DNA from: Acidovorax sp. Leaf191
Lineage (GTDB): Bacteria; Pseudomonadota; Gammaproteobacteria; Burkholderiales; Burkholderiaceae_C
Length of the DNA: 64,000 nucleotides
Reading direction: 5' to 3'
NCBI RefSeq assembly: GCF_001424425.1
Contig: NZ_LMPT01000019.1
Coordinates: 368,192 to 432,191, forward strand
The stretch's first letter is position 1. Each line of letters begins with the position of its first letter. The notes under the pieces are model-generated. The model was not told the DNA's origin, did not search any database, and was given only the letters and a program-made list of their open reading frames with translations. Position numbers and translations under genes: made by a program. Shown one piece after another: positions 46,547 through 53,607 of this stretch.

Positions 46547-47737
46547 ATGATCTCGTCCCAACCCCCCACCTTGCCTGCCGATCCCGCCCTGCGCGCCCTG
46601 CAGTGGGACGTGTTTTGCCGCGTCATCGACAACTTCGGCGACATCGGCGTGTGCTGGCGCCTGGCCACGCAACTGGCAGCCCACGGCCAGCAGGTGCGCC
46701 TGTGGGTGGACGATGCCTCGGCCCTGGCGTGGATGGCGCCCGACGGGTGCCCCGGCGTGGAGGTGCGCGACTGGCATGCCCCGCCGCCCGCAGCCGCCGA
46801 GCGTGCGCCCGATGTGATGGTGGAGGCCTTCGGGTGCGAAATTGCTCCTGAATTCATAGCTTACAGCGCGCTCTCAGCAAGCGGTAGCGACCAAAAACCT
46901 GTGTGGATCAACCTTGAGTACCTTTCGGCGGAAGGCTATGTGGAGCGCAACCACCGCCTGCCGTCGCTGATCATGTCGGGCCCCGCGGCGGGGTGGACCC
47001 GCTGGTTCTTCTACCCCGGCTTCACGCCCGCCACCGGCGGCCTGCTGCGCGAAGACGACCTGATGGACCGGCACGATGCGTTCGACCGCAGCGCCTGGCG
47101 GGCGGCGCACGCAGCCGCCACGGGCTCGGCGCCTGCAGACGGGGCCGACGGGGCCGATGCCTGCTGGATCTCGCTGTTCTGCTACGAGCCCCCGGCCTTG
47201 CCGGCGCTGCTGCAGCAACTGACCCGGCGGGTCGATGCGCAGCGCGTGCAATTGCTGGTCGCCCCGGGTCGTCCAGCAGCAGCGGTGCACGCCGCGCTGG
47301 CTGCCGGCATCCAGGGTGAAAACGGGCCGCAGCGCTTGCCAGATGAGCGCGAGCAGCTATCCATTGCATACCTGCCCGCCCGCCCCCAGCCGGCCTTCGA
47401 CCACATGCTCTGGGCCTGCGACCTGAACCTGGTGCGCGGCGAGGATTCGCTGGTGCGCGCCCTGTGGGCCGGACAGGCGCTGGTCTGGCACATCTACCCG
47501 CAGCACGACAACGCCCACCACGACAAGCTGCGGGCGTTCCTGGACTGGCTGGGCGCGCCGCCCTCGCTGCGGGCTTTTCATGCGGCCTGGAACGCCGTGG
47601 ACGACACCGCGCTGGTCGTGCCCGACGCGGCCACCCGCGCTGAATGGACCGCCTGCGTGCGGGCCGCGCGTGCCCGGCTGCTGAGTCAGGACCACCTCGT
47701 CACGCAACTTTTGGGCTTTGTCGCCGAAAAACGGTAA
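46547..47737 (+). CDS. earP: EF-P arginine rhamnosyltransferase EarP
   Basis: Glycosyltransferase of 396 aa that transfers rhamnose from dTDP-rhamnose to Arg32 of EF-P, letting it rescue ribosomes stalled at polyproline. The N-terminal block WDVFCRVIDNFGDIGVCWRL carries the two Asp residues needed for catalysis, and IAPEFIAY, WINLEYLSAEGYVERNHRLP, FFYPGFTPATGGLLRE and CDLNLVRGEDSLVRALWAGQ are family motifs. It is followed by efp 163 nt later. Two segments (46846-46892 and 47330-47370) resemble the interspersed palindrome otherwise found between genes, so the gene has absorbed repeat sequence without losing its frame. Confidence 0.94.
   Translation: MISSQPPTLPADPALRALQWDVFCRVIDNFGDIGVCWRLATQLAAHGQQVRLWVDDASALAWMAPDGCPGVEVRDWHAPPPAAAERAPDVMVEAFGCEIAPEFIAYSALSASGSDQKPVWINLEYLSAEGYVERNHRLPSLIMSGPAAGWTRWFFYPGFTPATGGLLREDDLMDRHDAFDRSAWRAAHAAATGSAPADGADGADACWISLFCYEPPALPALLQQLTRRVDAQRVQLLVAPGRPAAAVHAALAAGIQGENGPQRLPDEREQLSIAYLPARPQPAFDHMLWACDLNLVRGEDSLVRALWAGQALVWHIYPQHDNAHHDKLRAFLDWLGAPPSLRAFHAAWNAVDDTALVVPDAATRAEWTACVRAARARLLSQDHLVTQLLGFVAEKR
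46846..46892 (+). repeat. Copy of the interspersed palindrome inside earP
   Basis: ATAGCTTACAGCGCGCT and AGCAAGCGGTAGCG follow the layout of the extragenic repeat (ATAGCTnCCAGCGCTT, then AAGCGCTAGCG). In frame it encodes EFIAYSALSASGSDQ. Confidence 0.5.
47330..47370 (+). repeat. Second intragenic palindrome copy in earP
   Basis: CAGCGCTTG at 47330-47338 and GCGAGCAGCTATCC at 47348-47361 match the AGCGCTTG...AGCAGCTAT layout of the repeat at 48549-48580. In frame it encodes QRLPDEREQLSI. Confidence 0.45.
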
Positions 47738-47899
47738 AATCCAAGGCTTTGCGCAAAACAGGTGCGGCACATCGGTGCACAGCGCTTGCGCATTCCCGCC
47801 GCGGAACATGCATCGGCACGGCGCGCCTTCTGCCTTTCCCAGAGAAAGCTGAAAGCCACCGGCCCGCGCGTTGAGCGGCCCCAACCCAAGCAACTCGCT

Positions 47900-48454
47900 A
47901 TGAAAATCGCTCAAGAAATCCGCGCCGGCAACGTGATCATGCACGGCAAGGACCCCATGGTTGTCCTGAAGACCGAATACGCCCGTGGCGGCCGCGGCGC
48001 AGCCACCGTGCGCATGAAGCTCAAGAGCTTGATCGGCAACTTCGGCACCGAAAACGTGTTCAAGGCCGACGACAAGATCGACAACGTGATCCTGGACAAG
48101 AAGGAGTGCACCTACTCCTACTTCGCCGACCCCATGTATGTCTGCATGGACACCGAATACAACCAGTACGAAGTCGAAGCCGAAAACATGGGCGACGCAC
48201 TGAACTACCTGGAAGACGGCATGTCCCTCGAAGTGGTGTTCTACGACGGCAAGGCCATCTCGGTCGAACTGCCCACCAGCGTCGAGCGCGAAATCACCTG
48301 GACAGAACCCGCCGTCAAGGGCGACACGTCCGGCAAGGTGCTCAAGCCCGCCAAGATCGCCACCGGCTTTGAAGTGCCCGTGCCGCTGTTCGTGAGCCAA
48401 GGCGACAAGATCGAAATCGACACCCGCACCGGCGAATACCGCAAGCGCGTCTGA
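47900..48454 (+). CDS. efp: Elongation factor P
   Basis: Translation factor of 184 aa with the three OB-like domains of EF-P, from [20 protein letters not shown] to [16 protein letters not shown]. The modification loop reads [13 protein letters not shown] with Arg at position 32, the residue rhamnosylated by EarP; lysine-type EF-Ps have Lys34 at the corresponding loop. With earP just upstream the pair is complete. There is no strong ribosome site directly before the ATG (CAAGCAACTCGCT), although the start agrees with the family. A strong terminator follows 40 nt later. Confidence 0.97.
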   Translation: MKIAQEIRAGNVIMHGKDPMVVLKTEYARGGRGAATVRMKLKSLIGNFGTENVFKADDKIDNVILDKKECTYSYFADPMYVCMDTEYNQYEVEAENMGDALNYLEDGMSLEVVFYDGKAISVELPTSVEREITWTEPAVKGDTSGKVLKPAKIATGFEVPVPLFVSQGDKIEIDTRTGEYRKRV

Positions 48455-48495
48455 ACGCCTGAAGCTGCCCGCAGCGCAGCGCAGCTTCAGCCCAC

Positions 48496-48526
48496 AAAAA
48501 AGGCTTCCCTCGGGAAGCCTTTTTGT
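48496..48526 (+). terminator. Rho-independent terminator of efp
   Basis: AAAAAGGCTTCCC and GGGAAGCCTTTTT form a stem of 12-13 bp around TC, followed by a T-rich run. It can work on both strands and separates efp from rimO (convergent). Confidence 0.93.
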
Positions 48527-48548
48527 TTTGTGTGCGGCTTTTTCTGAT

Positions 48549-48592
48549 CCAGCGCTTGGTGGGCAAGCGCTGGCAGCTATTTAAACCATAGC
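48549..48592. repeat. Interspersed palindrome between efp and rimO
   Basis: CCAGCGCTTG (48549-48558) and CAAGCGCTGG (48564-48573) are a perfect 10-bp inverted repeat with a 5-nt loop, followed by CAGCTATTTAAACCATAGC. This is the cleanest copy of the repeat family in the window. Confidence 0.85.
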
Positions 48593-48615
48593 AAATCAGA
48601 CAGCCCGGGCGATCG

Positions 48616-50007
48616 TCACACCGGCACGGCCACCAGGTCATGCCCCTGCGTGCCCACGATGCGCGCACGGGTGAACTCGCCCACCTTCAGCTGCTTGCTG
48701 ATCTTCTCGGGCGGCAGCAGGTGCACCACGCCGTCGATCTCGGGCGCATCGGCATAGCTGCGGCCCCGGCCGCCCTTCTTGCCCAGCGCGGGGGCGTGGT
48801 CCACCAGCACCTGCATGGTCGCGCCCACGCGGCGCTGCAGCTTGGCGATGGAGACTTCTTCGGCCACGGCCATGAAGCGGGCGCGGCGCTCCTCGCGCAC
48901 TTCCATCGGCAGCATGCCGGGCAGCTCGTTGGCGGCGGCACCGTTCACGTCGCTGTAGGCAAAGCAGCCTGCGCGGTCGATCTGCGCTTCGCGCACGAAG
49001 TCGAGCAGGTGCTGGAACTCTTCTTCGGTCTCGCCTGGAAAGCCCGCAATGAACGTGCTGCGGATCACCAGCTCGGGGCACACCTCGCGCCAGCGCTGGA
49101 TGCGCTCCAGGTTGCGCTCGCCGCTGGCCGGGCGCTTCATGCGCTTGAGGACATCGGGGTGGCTGTGCTGCAGCGGTACGTCGAGGTACGGCAGCACCTT
49201 GCCCGTGGCCATGAGCGGCAGCACCTCGTCCACGCTCGGGTAGGGGTACACATAGTGCAGCCGCACCCAGGCGCCGTAGGGCTCGGCGATCTCGCCCAGC
49301 GTCTGCACCAGCTCCAGCATGCGGGTCTTGACGGGCTTGCCGTCCCAGAAACCGGTGCGGTACTTCACGTCCACGCCATAGGCCGAGGTGTCCTGGCTGA
49401 TCACCAACAGCTCCTTCACGCCGCCCGCGAACAGGGCCTTGGCCTCGCTGAGCACATCGCCCACGGGGCGCGAGACGAGGTCGCCGCGCATCGACGGGAT
49501 GATGCAGAACGTGCAGCGGTGGTTGCAGCCTTCGCTGATCTTCAGGTAGGCGTAGTGCTTGGGCGTGAGCTTGATGCCCGCAATGCCGAAGCCGCCCGGC
49601 ACCAGGTCGATGAAAGGGTCGTGCGGCTTGGGCAGGTTCAGGTGGACGGCATCCATGACCTCCTGCGTCGCATGCGGGCCGGTCACGGCCAGCACGCTCG
49701 GGTGCATCTCGCGCACCAGGTTGCCACCGCCCTCGGACGCGCGTGCGCCCAGGCAGCCGGTGACGATCACCTTGCCGTTCTCGGCCAGGGCCTCGCCGAT
49801 CGTGTCCAGGCTCTCCTTGACGGCATCGTCGATGAAGCCGCAGGTGTTGACGATGACCAGATCGGCGCCGTGGAAGGTTTTGGAGGTCTCGTAACCCTCA
49901 GCGCTCAGTTGCGTGAGGATGAGTTCGGAGTCGGTCAAAGCCTTCGGGCATCCTAGGGATACAAAGCCGACTTTGGGTGTTTTCGTGGGGGAGAGTACTT
50001 CGCTCAT
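48616..50007 (-). CDS. rimO: Ribosomal protein S12 methylthiotransferase RimO
   Basis: Radical-SAM enzyme of 463 aa that methylthiolates Asp of ribosomal protein S12. The N-terminal UPF0004 domain with its three cluster cysteines ([31 protein letters not shown]), the radical-SAM CxxxCxxC in [17 protein letters not shown], and the C-terminal TRAM domain (MQVLVDHAP to [18 protein letters not shown]) are all present. The ATG at 50007 ([19 protein letters not shown]) is chosen; an upstream in-frame start adds residues unlike the family. It is convergent with efp. Confidence 0.96.
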   Translation of the reverse strand: MSEVLSPTKTPKVGFVSLGCPKALTDSELILTQLSAEGYETSKTFHGADLVIVNTCGFIDDAVKESLDTIGEALAENGKVIVTGCLGARASEGGGNLVREMHPSVLAVTGPHATQEVMDAVHLNLPKPHDPFIDLVPGGFGIAGIKLTPKHYAYLKISEGCNHRCTFCIIPSMRGDLVSRPVGDVLSEAKALFAGGVKELLVISQDTSAYGVDVKYRTGFWDGKPVKTRMLELVQTLGEIAEPYGAWVRLHYVYPYPSVDEVLPLMATGKVLPYLDVPLQHSHPDVLKRMKRPASGERNLERIQRWREVCPELVIRSTFIAGFPGETEEEFQHLLDFVREAQIDRAGCFAYSDVNGAAANELPGMLPMEVREERRARFMAVAEEVSIAKLQRRVGATMQVLVDHAPALGKKGGRGRSYADAPEIDGVVHLLPPEKISKQLKVGEFTRARIVGTQGHDLVAVPV

Positions 50008-50139
50008 CCCCGTATTGTCCCAGTTCCGGCGTTGCACCGGTGGAGGTATCCCTCCATCGCAGGATTTACGCTGCCAGGGGATGCTTAAAACGGGCACGAT
50101 TCAGGCCAGTGCCACCGTGGATCCGGCTCCGCCGGTCCA

Positions 50140-50186
50140 CCGGAGGCGTCCCCCTTGGGGGAAGCCGCGCAGCGGCTCAGGGGGTC
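50140..50186. repeat. CTCAGGGGG-type element at the 3' end of phaR
   Basis: CCCCCTTGGGGG (50151-50162) and GCCGCGCAGCGGC (50164-50176) are adjacent small palindromes, followed by TCAGGGGG directly before the phaR stop region. The GGGGGAAG...GCG.AGCG.CTCAGGGGG pattern matches the element at 440-472, which also abuts the end of a minus-strand gene. Confidence 0.6.
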
Positions 50187-50723
50187 TTATCTTTTAATTC
50201 CAAACGCCCCCAGCATCTGCTCCGTCTGCTTTTGCATCTGCTCCTGCATCTGCGTCAGCATGGACTGCGACTGCTCGACGTAGTTGCCCATCATGCCCTT
50301 CATCATCGGCGACTGCAGGCTCATGAACTGGGCCCACATTTCGGGCGTCACGCTCTGCGATTGCTCGGCCAGCTTGGCCTGGATGTCGGTGAAGGCCTGC
50401 ACATTCTTTTCCAGGTAGGCGCCCATGAAGCCCTGCATCGCATGGCCATAGAACCGGATGATGTTGGCCAGTACCGCCTCGGTGAACATCGGGGCGCCGC
50501 CGGCCTCTTCTTCCAGAATGATCTGCAGCAGGATGCTGCGGGTCAGGTCATCGCCCGTCTTGGCATCGCGCACCACCACCTGCTCGCGGTCCATGACGAG
50601 CTGGCGCACTTCGGCCAGGGTGATGTAGGTGGACGTGTTGGTGTCGTACAGGCGGCGGTTGGGGTATTTCTTGATCACGCGCTGGGCAGACTTGGCGGCA
50701 GCGGCGCTTTGCGAATCGGGCAC
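50187..50723 (-). CDS. phaR: Polyhydroxyalkanoate synthesis repressor PhaR
   Basis: Repressor of 178 aa that controls phasin and PHA genes and binds PHA granules. The conserved N-terminal DNA-binding domain is seen in RVIKKYPNRRLYDTNTSTYI and TLAEVRQLVMDREQVVVRDA, followed by the PHB-accumulation region (LIQIILEEE-like LLQIILEEEAGGAPMFTEAV). The C-terminal part is Met/Gln-rich and helical (MLTQMQEQMQKQTEQMLGAF). It lies alone between rimO and a divergent small gene; 3-hydroxybutyrate dehydrogenase for the same metabolism lies at 56.9 kb. Confidence 0.95.
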   Translation of the reverse strand: MPDSQSAAAAKSAQRVIKKYPNRRLYDTNTSTYITLAEVRQLVMDREQVVVRDAKTGDDLTRSILLQIILEEEAGGAPMFTEAVLANIIRFYGHAMQGFMGAYLEKNVQAFTDIQAKLAEQSQSVTPEMWAQFMSLQSPMMKGMMGNYVEQSQSMLTQMQEQMQKQTEQMLGAFGIKR

Positions 50724-50931
50724 GACGAACTCCTCGGGGTGGTACCCCTTGTATTGCAGTGCAGCAGATTCTAGAAGTCGAACCCCTGCAGGCGGCGCAG
50801 GATAACCCTAATGGGGCGAAAGCCGCGCCGCATGGCGCGCACGGCGTGGCGATATCGGTCTTGGCTGACATGGCCAGGCCGGGTGATTCCCGACAATGCA
50901 TCCAGACCACATCACGCGGGAAAGCATCACC

Positions 50932-51141
50932 ATGGCTGACAGCACCACAAGCAAAGTCGACAAGGCCGAGAAGGAAATCGGCAACGTCCTGGCGGACCTG
51001 GAAAACGAGACCGATTCGGAAGTCCAGAAGATCGCCCTGGAGGACATGGTGGAAGTCGACCCATCGACCGGCAAGCCGGCGGTGCACAAGGGCGTGGATG
51101 TCACCGTCACGCCACGCCCCAAGCGGCAATGGATTCGCTAG
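50932..51141 (+). CDS. Small acidic hypothetical protein, 69 aa
   Basis: GGGAAAG 8 nt before the ATG. The sequence ADSTTSKVDKAEKEIGNVLA, then ENETDSEVQKIALEDMVEVD and a basic end VTPRPKRQWIR, is hydrophilic, without membrane segment or signal. It begins helical and ends extended. An earlier in-frame ATG at 50896 is possible but less fitting. Divergent from phaR; the mscS-like gene follows 87 nt later. No family recognised. Confidence 0.6.
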   Translation: MADSTTSKVDKAEKEIGNVLADLENETDSEVQKIALEDMVEVDPSTGKPAVHKGVDVTVTPRPKRQWIR

Positions 51142-51228
51142 GCATGCCATCCACCGGCCTATCCATCACGCGATCACACCTTCGGGCATTGAGCACACCT
51201 GCAGCCTGCTGCCTCCGGCGCCTTTGCG

Positions 51229-52332
51229 ATGCTTGAGTTTCCATCGCTCACTCCCTGGTCATCCACAGGGCTCATCGCCCTCGCCGCGGCCTTGGTGGCC
51301 GCTGTCGCCCACCGCATAGCCGCAGCGGTGCTGCGCCGGGTGACCACCCCGCTTCCCCTGGTGCACACCGTGGTGGTGGCGTGCATCCCTGTCATGCGCG
51401 TGTTGCTGCCCCTGATCGCACTGCAGGCGGTCTGGCAAGGCGCCAGCGACGACCTGCCGCACATCGCAGGGGTGCGGCATTTGAACGGGCTGGCGCTCAT
51501 CGCGGGCACCTGCTGGCTGGCCATCACGGCGATACAGGCCTTGGCCAATGGCATTGTGGCACGCCACCCTGCGGACGTCGAAGACAACCTCACCGCCCGA
51601 CGCATCGCCACCCAGGCGCGTGTGCTGGCACGCACCGCCATGACGGGTGTGGTGATGGCCGGCGTGGCGCTGATGCTGATGACATTTCCGGGCGCGCGCC
51701 AGGTGGGGGCCAGCCTGCTCGCATCGGCCGGCGTGGTGGGGATCGTGGCGGGCATCGCGGCGCGGCCTGTGTTCAGCAACATGATCGCAGGGCTGCAGAT
51801 CGCGCTGGCCCAGCCCATCCGCATCGACGACGTGCTCATCATCGAAGGCGAGTGGGGCCGCGTGGAAGAAATCACGTCCACCTATGTGGTACTGCGCATC
51901 TGGGACGAGCGCCGGCTGATCATTCCGCTGCAGTGGTTCATCGAGCACCCCTTTCAAAACTGGACGCGCACGAGCTCTGAAATCCTGGGCACGGTGTTTC
52001 TGTACGCTGACTACCGCCTGCCCTTGGAGCCTTTGCGGGCCGAGCTTCAGCGCGTGCTGGCTACCGCGCCCGAATGGGACAAGCGGGTGAACGTGCTGCA
52101 GCTGACCGACGTCACCGAGCGCACCATCCAGATCCGGGTGCTGGTCTCGGCACGGTCCTCCGGGCTGGCGTTCGACCTGCGATGCAGGGTTCGCGAAGCG
52201 CTGGTCACCTTTATCCAGCGGGAGTATCCGGACTGCCTGCCGCAGGTGCGCATTCCCGAGGGGTCACCAGCCAGCTTGCACACACCATCGGCACAGGCAG
52301 GACCGTCAGCTCAGGCCCCCACAGCGGGTTGA
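51229..52332 (+). CDS. MscS-family mechanosensitive channel
   Basis: Inner-membrane channel of 367 aa. Four N-terminal hydrophobic helices (LIALAAALVAAVAHRIAAAV; VVVACIPVMRVLLPLIAL; ALIAGTCWLAITAIQALANG; MTGVVMAGVALMLMTFPGAR) lead to the pore helix region ASLLASAGVVGIVAGIAARP, and the beta domain IRIDDVLIIEGEWGRVEEIT with the motif IPLQWFIEHPFQNW follows, all typical of MscS-like proteins. The C-terminal tail is Ser/Ala/Gln-rich. It should protect against osmotic downshock, although some family members transport ions or sense other signals. Confidence 0.9.
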   Translation: MLEFPSLTPWSSTGLIALAAALVAAVAHRIAAAVLRRVTTPLPLVHTVVVACIPVMRVLLPLIALQAVWQGASDDLPHIAGVRHLNGLALIAGTCWLAITAIQALANGIVARHPADVEDNLTARRIATQARVLARTAMTGVVMAGVALMLMTFPGARQVGASLLASAGVVGIVAGIAARPVFSNMIAGLQIALAQPIRIDDVLIIEGEWGRVEEITSTYVVLRIWDERRLIIPLQWFIEHPFQNWTRTSSEILGTVFLYADYRLPLEPLRAELQRVLATAPEWDKRVNVLQLTDVTERTIQIRVLVSARSSGLAFDLRCRVREALVTFIQREYPDCLPQVRIPEGSPASLHTPSAQAGPSAQAPTAG

Positions 52333-52450
52333 CCTTGCGTTGTCATCACTCCACCGCAGCGAGGTCGGCATGTTGGCTGGCAGAACGCCCCGCGGCCATC
52401 GCCTAACGTCAGGTTTTGAACGCTTTATCCCTACCCCAAGGAACGACGCC

Positions 52451-52594
52451 ATGGAAACACCAGCCCCCTCCCCTGTCCCGCCATTCCCACCCGTTGACAA
52501 CCCGCCACCGTGGTCCCCGGAATCGCCGCAAGGAGACCCACCCGCCCAGCCCGGAACCCCACCGGTGCAGGACCCTCCTCCGCATTTCAATTGA
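52451..52594 (+). CDS. Proline-rich small protein, 47 aa
   Basis: AAGGA lies 8 nt before the ATG, and a terminator follows 14 nt after the stop. The peptide METPAPSPVPPFPPVDNPPP continues with WSPESPQGDPPAQPGTPPVQ; about 40% is Pro. No domain. A ribosome site and a terminator make it a likely expressed gene rather than a random frame. Such a sequence would need EF-P for translation, and efp lies 4 kb away, though a link is only inferred. Confidence 0.55.
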   Translation: METPAPSPVPPFPPVDNPPPWSPESPQGDPPAQPGTPPVQDPPPHFN

Positions 52595-52608
52595 AGTGAC
52601 TGCAACGA

Positions 52609-52638
52609 AAAATGCCAGCCTGACGGCTGGCATTTCTT
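52609..52638 (+). terminator. Rho-independent terminator
   Basis: AAATGCCAGCC (52610-52620) and GGCTGGCATTT (52625-52635) form an 11-bp stem around TGAC, followed by CTTT. It ends the transcript of the Pro-rich gene. Confidence 0.85.
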
Positions 52639-52724
52639 TGGGATGGAGTGTCTATTTGACGCAGCAGGCAGTTACAGATGCAAGCGCGTCGCTGATGGGC
52701 CCATGGCGCGCGTTGCACGGTACC

Positions 52725-52928
52725 TCATTTGGTGTGAGCACCGCCACTGGTCAAGGCCGCATGATTGATCGCAATCACCTGGGCGATTCCCAGAATGTCC
52801 GCACGGGTGATGGCCGCGGACGGGAACAACTCCGTGGCAAGACTCTGCGCCTCCTGGATCTGCGCCGAAGCCAGCACACACGATTGGTGCAATGTGCGCG
52901 CCAGCGCGATGTTCGAATCTTGGGCCAT
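52725..52928 (-). CDS. Hypothetical protein, 67 aa
   Basis: GGAGG lies 7 nt before the ATG at 52928. The sequence AQDSNIALARTLHQSCVLAS, then LATELFPSAAITRADILGIA and INHAALTSGGAHTK is helical and amphipathic, without a signal peptide. No family recognised. The ribosome site makes expression likely. Confidence 0.6.
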   Translation of the reverse strand: MAQDSNIALARTLHQSCVLASAQIQEAQSLATELFPSAAITRADILGIAQVIAINHAALTSGGAHTK

Positions 52929-53014
52929 GTGGGTTCCTCCGTGAGTTGATGAAGCAGTATGACCGGGGACGGCCCGGTCGATCAACACTGTTCCACAACT
53001 CCGTGCTCACGCAC

Positions 53015-53173
53015 TCAGAATTGGTAGCCCATCTTGAAGTACGCCACCATCAAGACAGCCATCACCGACGCAAAGGCGGCCAGCCAGAACACGCGAATGT
53101 CGTACATGCCCATCTCGGGATCAGTGTCTACAACGTTGTGGCCAGAAGTCTGTGGGTTGGTCGAGATATTCAT
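53015..53173 (-). CDS. Small single-span membrane protein, 52 aa
   Basis: AAGGG 7 nt before the ATG at 53173. The first 25 residues are hydrophilic (NISTNPQTSGHNVVDTDPEM); then one membrane helix (VFWLAAFASVMAVLMVAYF) and a short tail KMGYQF. An earlier in-frame ATG at 53254 would add a part that does not fit as well. It belongs to the many small membrane proteins of unknown role. Confidence 0.6.
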   Translation of the reverse strand: MNISTNPQTSGHNVVDTDPEMGMYDIRVFWLAAFASVMAVLMVAYFKMGYQF

Positions 53174-53360
53174 GATGTAACCCTTTAGTCTGTGTGAGCC
53201 TAGAAGGTAACTTCCCGCCCTTACCCGCACTGTCAGACAAAAGCCAATCGTCACGAGGAGTTACGGCCGTCACCATGAGACGGACGGACGGACGGGACGG
53301 AACAGGCTCAGAGAGCGACATGCTCGACGACGTGCCATGCGACTCGAATCCCGGAAACAA

Positions 53361-53387
53361 AAAAGCCGCTCTGCGAGAGCGGCTTGA
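53361..53387 (-). terminator. Terminator downstream of tRNA-Val
   Basis: AAGCCGCTCT (53363-53372) and AGAGCGGCTT (53376-53385) form a 10-bp stem around GCG. On the minus strand it is followed by TTTTTTGTTT, so it ends the tRNA-Val transcript. Confidence 0.85.
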
Positions 53388-53442
53388 ATTTGTATGCCAA
53401 ATTTTCAGATTATTGAAGCCTGGTCTGCTTCAAAAGAAAACT

Positions 53443-53519
53443 TGGTAGGCGCGATTGGACTCGAACCAACGACCCCCACCATGTCAAGGTGGTGCTCTAA
53501 CCAGCTGAGCTACGCGCCT
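53443..53519 (-). tRNA. tRNA-Val (anticodon GAC)
   Basis: Acceptor AGGCGCG/CGCGCCT, D-stem GCTC/GAGC, anticodon stem CCACC/GGTGG with loop TTGACAT region (GAC), T-loop TTCGAGT and encoded CCA. Confidence 0.96.
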
Positions 53520-53607
53520 GTCGTTGTTTAGACCACGATTATAGCCATAAAAAACAGGCGTTTTGAAATGTGCAGCGAAATCATTGCAAGGCTGCTGCCA
53601 TCACTCA

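Noticed and set aside
53277..53300. ACGG tandem tract near 53.28 kb as a regulatory microsatellite
   Set aside because: Short, imperfect, and not at a promoter or reading frame that I can support.
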